Of a stretch of 45,467 nt of DNA, positions 36,496 to 44,931 are shown in pieces. Positions within the stretch are counted from its first letter, which is position 1; every line of letters begins with the position of its first letter. The stretch spans positions 2,501 to 47,967 of the forward strand of contig NZ_RZMX01000016.1 in the NCBI RefSeq assembly GCF_003992665.1, read 5' to 3'. The notes beneath the pieces are model-generated. The model was not told the origin of the DNA. It did not search any database and worked only from the letters and a program-made list of their open reading frames with translations. The position numbers and the translations under genes were made by a program. The DNA is from Pelagibacterium montanilacus. Its GTDB lineage: Bacteria; Pseudomonadota; Alphaproteobacteria; Rhizobiales; Devosiaceae.

Positions 36496-37227
36496 TTGGA
36501 TTTGGTCGATTTCGGATTTGCGTATCTGGCGGGCCTGCTCACGCTGCTCAACCCCTGCGTACTGCTGCTGCTGCCCATCATTCTTGCCGGTTCGGCCACA
36601 CGCAACCTGCTCGGGCCCCTGGCGCTCGCCGGCGGGCTTTCGGCAGGGTTCACCCTCGCGGGGATCGCCGGATACGGACTTGCCCAGTCGCTGGGACTTT
36701 TCCCCGAGGACATCGCGCGGATCGCCGCGATCGTGATGATCGGGTTCGGCGTGGTGCTGCTGGTGCCGCAGGCCAATGCGGCCTTCGCGCGCATGAGCGG
36801 GAGCCTTGCGGGCGGGGGTGACCGGGCCCTCTCGGCGATCGAAAAGGCCTCGCCCGACAGCCTCTGGCGCCAGGGGCTGGCGGGGCTGCTTTTGGGGGTG
36901 GTGTGGTCGCCCTGCATCGGGCCCACGCTCGGCGGCGCCATCGCGCTGGCCAGCCAGGGCGAGAATCTCATCTATGCCTTTTCGATCATGGCGGTGTTTT
37001 CGCTGGGGGCGGGCACCATCGTTCTGGCGCTCGCTTATGGCGGGCGCGAGCTGATCGCGCGCCGGCGCGAACGGCTGATGGCGGTGGCGCGCATCGCCAA
37101 GCCGCTCATGGGGTTCGCCCTCGTGGTGGTGGGGCTCGCGATCTGGTTCGGGCTGGACCGGATGGTGGAGTTCTGGGCGCTCACGCTCCTGCCCGAGGGC
37201 CTGTTCGATCTATCGGTTTCCATCTGA
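36496..37227 (+). CDS. ccdA: CcdA-like disulphide-transport membrane protein
   Basis: A 243-residue inner-membrane protein of six helices. The redox cysteines lie in LTLLNPCVLLLLP (C22) and VVWSPCIGPTLGG, the paired CP motifs of CcdA/DsbD-beta. It passes electrons from cytoplasmic thioredoxin to the periplasm. The start codon is TTG at 36496, with GGGGGA before it. Two genes downstream on the same strand encode its likely partner thioredoxin and a cytochrome c, forming a short operon. Confidence 0.88.
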   Translation: MDLVDFGFAYLAGLLTLLNPCVLLLLPIILAGSATRNLLGPLALAGGLSAGFTLAGIAGYGLAQSLGLFPEDIARIAAIVMIGFGVVLLVPQANAAFARMSGSLAGGGDRALSAIEKASPDSLWRQGLAGLLLGVVWSPCIGPTLGGAIALASQGENLIYAFSIMAVFSLGAGTIVLALAYGGRELIARRRERLMAVARIAKPLMGFALVVVGLAIWFGLDRMVEFWALTLLPEGLFDLSVSI

Positions 37228-37250
37228 CATCTCGAAGGGAGATTTCGACC

Positions 37251-37676
37251 ATGCGTCTGTCGCGAAGACTGTTCCTGACCCTTGGTGTGACCGCAGGCGC
37301 CGGCCTTGCCGCGGGTGCGGGCCTGATGCGTGCGGCGAGCGCGCAGGTGGTCCATTATGAGTACACGCCCGAAATCCTCGCGGAGTTCGCGGCGTCCGGA
37401 TCGCCCTATATCGTCAATTTCTGGGCGTCCTGGTGCACGACCTGCGCGCTCCAACAGCGGGTGATAGGCGAGTTGCAGGCCGAGAGCCAAGCCTATCTCA
37501 ACGTGCCGGTCATAAGGGTCGACTGGGACCGCGAACGCCAGGGCGAGCTCGTCGCCCGGCTCGCGATCCCGCGGCGGTCCACGCTCGTGCTGATGGATGG
37601 AGAGGAGGAAATCTCGCGTCTGGTGGCCGAAACCCGGCGCGAGGCGATCGAGGCCATGTTCACCATGGCGATCTGA
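37251..37676 (+). CDS. exported thioredoxin-fold protein (TlpA/SoxW-like)
   Basis: A 141-residue periplasmic thioredoxin. The N-terminus MRLSRRLFLTLGVTAGAG is Tat-like, cleaved near SAQ (about residue 31). The redox site WASWCTTC has C62 and C65, inside NFWASW. IPRRSTLVLMDG holds a conserved Pro position. It is probably kept reduced by the CcdA-like protein 23 bp upstream and would in turn reduce haem-attachment cysteines of the cytochrome downstream. Confidence 0.88.
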   Translation: MRLSRRLFLTLGVTAGAGLAAGAGLMRAASAQVVHYEYTPEILAEFAASGSPYIVNFWASWCTTCALQQRVIGELQAESQAYLNVPVIRVDWDRERQGELVARLAIPRRSTLVLMDGEEEISRLVAETRREAIEAMFTMAI

Positions 37677-37782
37677 TCGCCGCCACCTCAACCGGCGGAA
37701 GGCCCTCACAAGGGAGCGATTGCGATTGCCAGCGCGGGCCGGCTCTGGTTTCTTGCCGCAACGGCAAGAGGGGACGGGGCGC

Positions 37783-38649
37783 ATGCGCAAGCTGGTGATC
37801 GCGGGAGTGTCGGTGCTGGCGATTGCCATCGCGGGGGCCGGAGCCCTCGTGCTTTTGAGCCCCTCGGCGCCCGAGCGGGACCTGACGCTCACTGCCGATG
37901 CCGGGCACGGGGACTATCTCATCCGGCTCGGCGGGTGCGTGGCGTGCCACACCGATGTCGCGAGGCAGGGCGCCTATCTCGCGGGCGGGGCCCCGATCGA
38001 ATCGCCCTATGGGCGTTTTGTTGCGCCCAACATCACTTCCGATCCCCAATACGGAATCGGGGATTGGACGCTTGCGGAATTCTCACGGGCCATGACCCGG
38101 GGCGAGCGCCCAGAAGGCGGCCATTATTATCCGGCCTTGCCCTACGAGTTCTATGCCTCGCTTACCGACCAGGACGTTGTCGACCTTTACGCGGCGCTGA
38201 CAAACGTGCCCCCCGTGGCCCAGGCGTCGGGCGAGAACGATCTGGGCTTTCCGTTTTCGATGCGGTTCGGGCTGGGGGCATGGAAAGCGGCGTTCTTTTC
38301 CCCAGAGACCTTCGTCGCCGATCCCGGGCGGTCCGAAGCGTGGAACCGGGGCGCCTATATCGTCAACGGTCCGGCCCATTGCGGGGCCTGCCATTCTCCG
38401 CGCTCGGTGGTGGGCGCGGTTGACCCGAGCGGGCCGCTTTCGGGCGGGATCGGTCCCGACATCACCCCCCAGGCGCTCGCGCAGATGGGCTATGACCGGG
38501 AGTGGATGATCGAGGTCCTGATGGGCGGGGTGACGCCGGGGTTCGATGTTCCGGGCGGGGACATGGCACTGGTGATTTCCGAGAGCACCGTGCACTGGAC
38601 CGAAACCGATCTCGATGCGGTGGCGGCCTATCTTCTCGACGAGGATTAA
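37783..38649 (+). CDS. dihaem c-type cytochrome
   Basis: A 288-residue exported or membrane-anchored cytochrome with an N-terminal hydrophobic signal (VIAGVSVLAIAIAGAGALVLL). Two haem-binding sites, C52VACH56 and C200GACH204, lie one per domain. GAPIESPYGRFVAPNITSDP and IGPDITPQALAQMG resemble the cytochrome subunit of membrane alcohol or sugar dehydrogenases. No dehydrogenase gene is adjacent. The ATG at 37783 was taken; the frame extends upstream but without a ribosome site. It converges on nadB with 14 bp between stops. Confidence 0.9.
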   Translation: MRKLVIAGVSVLAIAIAGAGALVLLSPSAPERDLTLTADAGHGDYLIRLGGCVACHTDVARQGAYLAGGAPIESPYGRFVAPNITSDPQYGIGDWTLAEFSRAMTRGERPEGGHYYPALPYEFYASLTDQDVVDLYAALTNVPPVAQASGENDLGFPFSMRFGLGAWKAAFFSPETFVADPGRSEAWNRGAYIVNGPAHCGACHSPRSVVGAVDPSGPLSGGIGPDITPQALAQMGYDREWMIEVLMGGVTPGFDVPGGDMALVISESTVHWTETDLDAVAAYLLDED

Positions 38650-38663
38650 GCGTCTCGAAACGC

Positions 38664-40265
38664 TCACGCCGTTCCGGCGGCCTCGGCCCGGATGGCGAGC
38701 GCCTCGGGCAGGGTGAGCTCGGTATGGCGTTCCCAGGCGGGATCGGGCACCGGATGGTCGGTGCGGAAATGCCCACCCCGGCTTTCGGTGCGCAGGAGCG
38801 CCGATGCGGCCACGAGCGTGGCGGATGTGAGCATGTTGAGATAGGCCCGGGTGACCCCGCTTGCGGTGCGCTCGAGGGTGGCGATGATCCGCAGAGCCTC
38901 GCGCAGGCCCTCCCGGTCGCGCTCGAGACCCACATGGGCGGTCATGGCGGTGCGCATATCCCGGACGGCGGGCAGGTTGCGCAGGAGGGCTTCTGCGTCG
39001 GCGGCCTTGACCGGATCAAAGGCAATGCCTTCAAACGGGGGAAGCGGGGCACTCAGCGGTTCGAGCCCGGAGATATCCTCGGCAATGCGGGCGCCATAGA
39101 CCACGGCTTCGAGCAGGGAGTTGGACGCCAGCCGGTTGGCGCCGTGCAGGCCCGTGCACGAGGCCTCACCACAGACCCAGAGGCCGGGAAGCGATGAACG
39201 CCCGTCGGTATCCACCTTGACCCCGCCCATGTGGTAATGGGCGGCGGGGGTAACGGGGATGGGGTCGCGCACCGGATCGATCCCCGCCCGCTCGCACGAG
39301 CGCGCCACGGTGGGATAGGCGGTGAGGATCCTTTCGCCCAGCGCCGCGCGGGTATCGAGAAAGACTCTGTGCCCGGCGCGGAGCTGGCGGAACCCGGCGC
39401 GTGCGACGATATCGCGGGGGGCCAGTTCGGCATCGGGGTGCACGTCGAGCATGAAGCGCTCCCCGGTCTCGTTGACCAGGAGCGCGCCTTCTCCCCGCAG
39501 CGCTTCGGTGGCGAGCGGGGCGGGGTCGGTGTCGCAGGCGATGGCGGTGGGGTGGAACTGGACGAATTCCGCGTCCGCGATCACTGCGCCGGCTCGGGCC
39601 GCCATGCCCATGGCGTGGCCGCGCACCGAGGGAGGATTGGTGGTGACCGCATAGAGCCCGCCCAGGCCCCCGGCGGCCAGCACGGTGGCGCGGGCCCGGA
39701 TGAAGACCGGCTCGAGGAACCGGTCACCAAGCTTGCGGCAGATCACGCCCACGACACGACCGTCGGCACGGGCGAGATCGACCGCGGTGATGCCCTCGAC
39801 CACCCGGATCGAGGGGGTCTCGCGAACTTTCGCGATCAGGGTCTGCATGATGGCGTGTCCGGCCCGGTCGCCCGAGACGCGCACCACGCGATTGGCCGAA
39901 TGGGCCGCTTCGCGCGAGAGGATGAAATTGCCGAAATCGTCGCGGTCAAAGGGAATGCCCAGCGCCGCGAGATCGGCGATGCGGGCAGCGCCTTCGGCGG
40001 TGATCGAGGTGGCCGCGCCGTGATCGACGATGCCGGCGCCGGCCATTTCGGTGTCGCGCGCATGGGCCAGCGCGCTGTCGCCGGCCCCGACCGCGGCGGC
40101 GACCCCGCCCTGGGCCCAGGCCGAGGAAGCGCCGGCACCCAGCGGCATGGGCGAGAGGACGGTGACGGGACGGGGGCTGAGCTTGAGCGCGCAGAACAGG
40201 CCGGCCAGGCCGGCGCCGACGATGACGACGCCCTCGGCGTTGAACGTGTTGTCGAAAACGGTCAT
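38664..40265 (-). CDS. nadB: L-aspartate oxidase
   Basis: A 533-residue FAD enzyme that oxidises aspartate to iminoaspartate, the first step of bacterial NAD synthesis. GVVIVGAGLAGLFCAL (about 11-26) binds FAD, and HYHMGGVKVD plus GLWVCGEASCTGLHGANRLA are conserved in the succinate dehydrogenase/aspartate oxidase family. The ATG at 40265 gives the family N-terminus; the longer frame (20 residues) is unlikely. It is downstream of nadA and a methyltransferase on the same strand, and no nadC is in the window. Confidence 0.94.
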   Translation of the reverse strand: MTVFDNTFNAEGVVIVGAGLAGLFCALKLSPRPVTVLSPMPLGAGASSAWAQGGVAAAVGAGDSALAHARDTEMAGAGIVDHGAATSITAEGAARIADLAALGIPFDRDDFGNFILSREAAHSANRVVRVSGDRAGHAIMQTLIAKVRETPSIRVVEGITAVDLARADGRVVGVICRKLGDRFLEPVFIRARATVLAAGGLGGLYAVTTNPPSVRGHAMGMAARAGAVIADAEFVQFHPTAIACDTDPAPLATEALRGEGALLVNETGERFMLDVHPDAELAPRDIVARAGFRQLRAGHRVFLDTRAALGERILTAYPTVARSCERAGIDPVRDPIPVTPAAHYHMGGVKVDTDGRSSLPGLWVCGEASCTGLHGANRLASNSLLEAVVYGARIAEDISGLEPLSAPLPPFEGIAFDPVKAADAEALLRNLPAVRDMRTAMTAHVGLERDREGLREALRIIATLERTASGVTRAYLNMLTSATLVAASALLRTESRGGHFRTDHPVPDPAWERHTELTLPEALAIRAEAAGTA

Positions 40266-40364
40266 GGGCTCCCCGGGGCACTCTGGTGCGCCAGCCGGTT
40301 TAGGCCCGGGGCCCTCTGCTGACAAGGGGCAGGCGGGCTCGGCCTCTGCCTGCCCTGAGCGGGA

Positions 40365-41003
40365 TCAGGCCTTTTTACGCGCGATGACGACGGCGCGTAC
40401 GTCCTTGCCGCGGGTGCCGTGGCGTTCATTGGCGAGGATCTCGAAGCCGGCCGCCTTGATGCCGTCGAGAAGCTCGCGCTCGGGAAAGACCGCGACGGGC
40501 GGCGCCTTGCCGAGGAGACCCATCAGGGGGATGGCGAGGCGGATCATGGGGTTGAGCTCGGCGATGCAGGCGGTCTTGGAGATAAAGAGCGCCCCGGGGG
40601 CCATGCGTTCGCCGAGGCGGGCCAGCACCGCGCGCCAGTCGGGGATGAGGTGGATGACGTTGAAGGCGAGCACCGCGTCATGGGCGTCCGCACCGCCTGC
40701 GGCGTCGGCCGACCCGACGGCAAAGGTGATGTTGTGCACCCCGGCCGCCTCTGCCTTGCGATTGGCGATGTCGATCATGGCCGGAGAGGTGTCGGTGGCA
40801 TGGATGGACCTGAGGTGAGGTGCGAGCCGGATTGCGGTCGAGCCTGTGCCGCATCCGAACTCGAAGGCCCGGGTTTCGGGCCCAAGCCATGTGCGGGTGA
40901 CCTCGAGGGTGCGTTCGTAGCCCGCCTCGTCCTCGATGGGATCGTTGGCGTATTTGGCCGCGATCCGGTTCCAGAACCGGATCTGGCGTTCGCTGGTGTC
41001 CAT
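40365..41003 (-). CDS. SAM-dependent methyltransferase (class I)
   Basis: A 212-residue methyltransferase. AFEFGCGTGSTAIRLAPH (about 45-62) is motif I for SAM binding, DTSPAMIDIANRKAE (about 70-84) holds the acidic residue of motif II, and DAVLAFNVIHLIPDW motif IV. The substrate is not evident. It lies between nadA (82 bp before) and nadB (100 bp after) on the same strand, an unusual place, and could be a chance neighbour or could modify a nicotinate-type metabolite. Confidence 0.87.
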   Translation of the reverse strand: MDTSERQIRFWNRIAAKYANDPIEDEAGYERTLEVTRTWLGPETRAFEFGCGTGSTAIRLAPHLRSIHATDTSPAMIDIANRKAEAAGVHNITFAVGSADAAGGADAHDAVLAFNVIHLIPDWRAVLARLGERMAPGALFISKTACIAELNPMIRLAIPLMGLLGKAPPVAVFPERELLDGIKAAGFEILANERHGTRGKDVRAVVIARKKA

Positions 41004-41085
41004 GTGCGTGCCCCCCCGTCCTCAGGTCCAGAACGATTGCGCTGGAACGGGCCGGCTGGCAAGGGGTCGGGAAAGGCTCGCGCGA

Positions 41086-42153
41086 TCAGGAGGGGCGGGC
41101 GGACATCTCGATCATGCGTTCGACCGCGGCGCGGGCCGGGGCGATGAGGTGCTCGGGTACGGTGACTTCCTCGTCACCGGTGTGCAGGCTCCAGAGCACG
41201 TTCTCGAGATTGATGCGCTTCATGTGCGGGCAGATGTTGCAGCCGCGCAGGAACGCCACACCCTCGGTCTCCGCCGCGACGTTGTCGCTCATCGAGCATT
41301 CGGTGACCATGACGACCCGGGCGGGTTTTTCGGACTTCACCCAATCGATCATCGCGGCGGTAGAGCCGGCGAAATCGACCACGTCGATGACTTCGGGCGG
41401 GCATTCGGGATGCGCAATGATCCGGGCGCCGGGGTAGGCGGCGCGCAATTCGGCGATGTCGCCGGCGGTGAAGGTCTCGTGGACCTCGCAGGCGCCGGCC
41501 CAGGTGACGATCTTCTTTTTGGTCTTTTTCGCCGTGTTCTGGGCGAGATACTGGTCGGGGATCATCATCACAGTGTCGCCCTCGACCGCTTCGACGATTT
41601 TGAGCGCATTGGACGAGGTGCAGCACACATCGGTCTCGGCTTTGACCGCGGCCGAGGAATTGACATAGGTGACAACAGGCACGCCGGGATACTGGGCACG
41701 CATGGCGCGCACGTCCTCGGCGGTGATCGAGGAGGCGAGCGAGCAACCCGCCCGGCTGTCGGGGATCAGGACGGTCTTGGAGGGGTTGAGCAGCTTGGAG
41801 GTCTCGGCCATGAAATGCACGCCGCACTGGACGATGACCGAAGCCTCGACCCTTGTGGCCTCGACCGCGAGCTGCAGGCTGTCGCCCACGATGTCGGCGA
41901 CCCCGTAATAGATCTGGGGTGTCTGGTAGTTGTGGGCGAGGATGACCGCGTCCTTCTCGCGCTTGAGCCGGTTGATCTCGAAGATCAGGGGCGCGAGGAA
42001 AGGCCATTCGACTTCCGGGATGCGGTCCCGGATGCGGTCGAAGACCGGGCGCGTTTCGCGCTCGACCGCATCGGTGAATTTGAGGTCGAAGGCCTCTGCA
42101 AGACCGGCCCGCGCTTCGGCGAGCGGTGTTATGGCATTGATCTGCTGGATCAT
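41086..42153 (-). CDS. nadA: quinolinate synthase A
   Basis: A 355-residue [4Fe-4S] enzyme that condenses iminoaspartate with dihydroxyacetone phosphate to quinolinate. The three cluster cysteines are seen in [23 protein letters not shown] and [19 protein letters not shown] and AHPECPP are family blocks. ATG at 42153 was chosen (GGGGAG site); a GTG two codons upstream is also possible. It is the first gene of the NAD operon and is divergent from eda. Confidence 0.95.
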   Translation of the reverse strand: MIQQINAITPLAEARAGLAEAFDLKFTDAVERETRPVFDRIRDRIPEVEWPFLAPLIFEINRLKREKDAVILAHNYQTPQIYYGVADIVGDSLQLAVEATRVEASVIVQCGVHFMAETSKLLNPSKTVLIPDSRAGCSLASSITAEDVRAMRAQYPGVPVVTYVNSSAAVKAETDVCCTSSNALKIVEAVEGDTVMMIPDQYLAQNTAKKTKKKIVTWAGACEVHETFTAGDIAELRAAYPGARIIAHPECPPEVIDVVDFAGSTAAMIDWVKSEKPARVVMVTECSMSDNVAAETEGVAFLRGCNICPHMKRINLENVLWSLHTGDEEVTVPEHLIAPARAAVERMIEMSARPS

Positions 42154-42213
42154 GTCCACTCCCCGCTTGTCGGCGCATTCGAGCGCCCGGGGCCGCCCCT
42201 GCGGCCGCGCGCA

Positions 42214-42242
42214 TACTTAGGCAGTTTCGCCTCCCTTTTCAA
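42214..42242 (-). promoter_or_regulatory. promoter of the nadA operon
   Basis: On the minus strand TTGAAA (42237-42242) and TAAGTA (42214-42219) are 17 bp apart, 61 bp upstream of nadA. No NadQ- or NrtR-type repressor site was recognised, but I could not search for one. Confidence 0.55.
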
Positions 42243-42324
42243 CAAAGCCCGTGCTAGAGGGGATCGTACTTTCGGGTGAGCGCAAAAAGGCGCCCGCCGA
42301 GAACTGCAGAGCTTGGAGAACATC

Positions 42325-42960
42325 ATGGCCCAGGACGCAGCACGCCTGCATTCGACGCTTTCGCTGGCACCGGTGGTGCCGGTCATCATCCACGACGATG
42401 TCGATACCGCCCGGGCGCTCGCCGAGGCGCTGGTGGCCGGCGGGCTCAAGGTGCTCGAGGTCACCCTGCGCACGCCCAACGCGCTCAAGGTGATCGCCGA
42501 GATGGCCAAGGTCGAGGGCGCGATCGTGGGATCGGGCACGGTGCGCAAGCTCGACGACATGAAGGCGTCCCAGGATGCGGGCTGCCAGTTCATGGTTTCT
42601 CCGGGCGCGCCGGTCAAACTGCTCGAGGACGCCGAGGCGATCGATCCGCCGCTGCTTCCCGGGGTCACCTCGCCCACAGAGGCGATGGCGGCCTCGCTCA
42701 TGGGCTACAGCTTCCTGAAGTTCTTCCCCGCCGAGGCGATGGGCGGGGCGCCGGTGCTCAAGTCCTTTGCGTCCCCGCTTCCGGACCTCAAATTCTGCCC
42801 CACGGGCGGGATCGATTTGTTCAAGGCCAAATCCTATCTGGCGCTCTCGAACGTGATCTGCGTGGGCGGATCCTGGGTGGTGCCGGGCGATGCGATCGCG
42901 GCGGGCGATTTCGACAAGATCGTCGCGCTGGCCGCCGAAGCAGCGGCGCTCAAGGGCTGA
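42325..42960 (+). CDS. eda: KDPG/KHG aldolase (Entner-Doudoroff)
   Basis: A 211-residue aldolase splitting 2-keto-3-deoxy-6-phosphogluconate to pyruvate and glyceraldehyde-3-phosphate. The active site is complete: Glu45 and Arg49 in LEVTLRT, Thr72 in GSGTV and the Schiff-base Lys132 in FLKFFPAE; FCPTGGI and GGSWVVP bind phosphate. The ATG at 42325 has GGAG upstream; a TTG 12 bp earlier is the alternative. Its stop is followed one base later by the ATG of the ModE-like gene, so the two are translationally coupled. Confidence 0.94.
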   Translation: MAQDAARLHSTLSLAPVVPVIIHDDVDTARALAEALVAGGLKVLEVTLRTPNALKVIAEMAKVEGAIVGSGTVRKLDDMKASQDAGCQFMVSPGAPVKLLEDAEAIDPPLLPGVTSPTEAMAASLMGYSFLKFFPAEAMGGAPVLKSFASPLPDLKFCPTGGIDLFKAKSYLALSNVICVGGSWVVPGDAIAAGDFDKIVALAAEAAALKG

Positions 42961-42961
42961 G

Positions 42962-43336
42962 ATGGCCCGGCCCGTTCCGCCCTCGGGCCTCGGGCATCTG
43001 CGCATCGTCGTTGACGCGGACGCCTATATCGGGCCCGGGCGGGCCGATCTGCTCGAGCTGATCGCGCAGACAGGCTCGATCAGCGCGGCGGGCAAGGCCA
43101 TGGGCATGAGCTACAAGCGCGCCTGGGGGCTGGTGCAGGCGCTCAACGGCGCATTTGACTCACCGCTGGTCGAGGCCGCGCGCGGCGGCAAGGACCAAGG
43201 CGGGGCGAGCCTGACCGAGACGGGCCATGACGTGCTGCGCCTTTATCGCGCGATCGAGGACAAGACCGCGGCGGCGATCGCCGAGGATGTCGCGGCGCTG
43301 CGCCGACTCAAGGGCGATCGGTCCCAAGGGAAATAA
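42962..43336 (+). CDS. ModE-like winged-helix regulator, HTH domain only
   Basis: A 124-residue LysR-type HTH protein of the ModE N-terminal class. DLLELIAQTGSISAAGKAMGMSYKRAWGLVQALN is the DNA-binding domain, followed by PLVEAARGGKDQGGASLTETG (wing). The C-terminal molybdate-binding Mop/TOBE domains of E. coli ModE are absent, so the way it senses molybdate is unclear. It is directly in front of modA and is probably its repressor, through the box at 43370. Confidence 0.85.
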   Translation: MARPVPPSGLGHLRIVVDADAYIGPGRADLLELIAQTGSISAAGKAMGMSYKRAWGLVQALNGAFDSPLVEAARGGKDQGGASLTETGHDVLRLYRAIEDKTAAAIAEDVAALRRLKGDRSQGK

Positions 43337-43369
43337 CGGGTTGCCGTGCGATCGATATCCGTGTCAGGT

Positions 43370-43395
43370 TCGATATGTTCAGTAAGACATATCGA
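43370..43395. promoter_or_regulatory. ModE-like operator before modA
   Basis: TCGATATGT (43370-43378) and ACATATCGA (43387-43395) form a perfect 9-bp inverted repeat around an 8-bp spacer. It closely follows the known ModE box pattern (TCGTTATAT ... ATATAACGA, from memory) and ends 8 bp before the modA ATG, over its ribosome site. Binding would block modA expression when molybdate is plentiful. Confidence 0.7.
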
Positions 43396-43403
43396 GGTTC
43401 TCA

Positions 43404-44141
43404 ATGCGCCTTTCCCTTCTTGTTGTCGCCTTCGCCGGCAGTGTGGTGTCGCTGCCGGCCATTGCCCGGGATGCCCAGATTGCGGTGGCTGCGAATTTCA
43501 CAGCGGCGGCACAGGAGCTGGGTTCAGCCTTCGCCGAGGAGACGGGGCTGGAGGTGAGTTTCAGCTTCGGGGCGACCGGACAGCTCTATGCGCAGATCAT
43601 CCAGGGCGCGCCGTTCGATGCGTTCCTGTCCGCCGATGCGGCCACGCCGACCCGACTGGTCGCCGAAGGGCTCGGTGAGTCCGAGAGCCTGTTTTCCTAT
43701 GCCGTGGGGCGGCTGGTCCTGTTCAGCGTGGATCCAGACCGCGTGACGGGACCAGAAGCTCTGGAGGGCGATTTCGCCAATCTTGCGATCGCCGAACCCG
43801 CGGCCGCGCCCTATGGGGCCGCGGCGGTCCAGACCATGGAGGCGCTGGGGCTCCTGGAGGATGTCTCGCCCCGGCTGGTGGTGGGCCAGAACATCTCGCA
43901 AACCTATCAGTTCATCGATACGGGCAATGCCGAGCTGGGGTTCGTCGCCCTGTCCCAGGTCATGGGCCGCGCGGACGGCTCGCGCTGGATCGTGGATGAG
44001 GATATGCACGATCCGATCGCTCAGGATGCGGTCCTTTTGTCTCCCGACAACGCTGCCGCACGGGCGTTCCTTGAGTTTCTCGGCAGTGAACAGGGCGTCA
44101 CGATCATCGCGTCCTTTGGCTATTCGGTCGCCGATCGGTGA
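43404..44141 (+). CDS. modA: molybdate-binding periplasmic protein
   Basis: A 245-residue solute-binding protein of the molybdate/tungstate ABC importer. A signal peptide (LLVVAFAGSVVSLPAIA) is cleaved near residue 21. AVAANFTAAAQELG and SFGATGQLYAQIIQGAPFDAFLSAD carry the oxyanion-binding Ser/Thr of ModA, and the C-terminal domain (about 110-235) fits the family. A ModE-like box precedes it. It ends by overlapping the modB start. Confidence 0.94.
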   Translation: MRLSLLVVAFAGSVVSLPAIARDAQIAVAANFTAAAQELGSAFAEETGLEVSFSFGATGQLYAQIIQGAPFDAFLSADAATPTRLVAEGLGESESLFSYAVGRLVLFSVDPDRVTGPEALEGDFANLAIAEPAAAPYGAAAVQTMEALGLLEDVSPRLVVGQNISQTYQFIDTGNAELGFVALSQVMGRADGSRWIVDEDMHDPIAQDAVLLSPDNAAARAFLEFLGSEQGVTIIASFGYSVADR

Positions 44142-44824
44142 TGGAGCTTTTCCTCGAGATATGGCCCGCGATCAGGCTGACACTGGCGCTGGCCGGCTGG
44201 ACAACGGTGATCCTGCTGGTTCTTGGCACACCCCTGGCCTGGTGGCTGGCGCGTTCGCGGTCGCGCTGGACGGTGGTGGTCAATGCGGTGGTGGCGCTGC
44301 CACTGGTCCTGCCGCCCACGGTGCTCGGCTTTTACATGCTGATCCTTCTGGGTGCCAATGGCCCGGGCGGGGCGGTGGCAGGCTTGTTGGGGGGCCGAAC
44401 GCTGGCCTTCAGCTTTCCCGGGCTGGTCATCGGTTCGGTGTTCTATTCGCTGCCCTTCGTCGTCCAGCCCCTGCGCAACGCGTTCATCGCCATCGGCAAG
44501 GAACCGCTCGAGGCGGCGCTGTCGCTGGGCTTCTCGTTTCGCAAGGCCTTCGTGCTCGTTATCCTGCCGCTTGCCCGGCCCGGCTATATGAGCGCAGCGG
44601 TGCTGGGGTTCGCGCATACGGTGGGCGAGTTCGGCGTGGTCCTGATGATCGGGGGTAATATCGAGGGCGAGACCAAGGTGCTCTCGATCGCGGTGTTCGA
44701 CTATGTCGAGCAGTTGCGCTGGGCCGAGGCGCATGTGATCGCTCTCGGACTGGTCGTCTTTGCCTTTGTCGCGCTGGCGATCACCATGGGCATGGACCGG
44801 CGGTTGTCGCGGGTCCAGCCTTAG
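44141..44824 (+). CDS. modB: molybdate ABC transporter permease
   Basis: A 227-residue inner-membrane permease with about five to six helices. AHTVGEFGVVLMIGGN contains the EAA-loop region that docks the ATPase, and LARPGYMSAAVLGF precedes it. GTG at 44138 is an alternative start; the TGATG overlap with modA shows translational coupling. The expected third gene, modC (the ATPase), is missing: the stop codon runs straight into repeat R4 and then an IS element. Confidence 0.93.
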   Translation: MELFLEIWPAIRLTLALAGWTTVILLVLGTPLAWWLARSRSRWTVVVNAVVALPLVLPPTVLGFYMLILLGANGPGGAVAGLLGGRTLAFSFPGLVIGSVFYSLPFVVQPLRNAFIAIGKEPLEAALSLGFSFRKAFVLVILPLARPGYMSAAVLGFAHTVGEFGVVLMIGGNIEGETKVLSIAVFDYVEQLRWAEAHVIALGLVVFAFVALAITMGMDRRLSRVQP

Positions 44825-44924
44825 CGCTCCTGTTCTGATTAGATCAGAACAGGAGCTCCAAGCCTTTGATGTGTCGCGTTTCCGAGCCGGAAAAGTGTTT
44901 TCCACTTGTCCTGGAAACGCTCTA
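44824..44924 (+). repeat. bipartite palindromic intergenic repeat, copy R4
   Basis: A near-full copy, starting at the last base of the modB stop codon. Half A is CCTGTTCTGATTAGATCAGA onward with the flank AGCTCCAAGCCTTTGATGTG; half B ends GGAAACGCTCTA. The TA at its end matches the target dinucleotide of IS630 elements, and an IS630-type gene begins 8 bp further. Confidence 0.9.
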
Positions 44925-44931
44925 GACTCTG

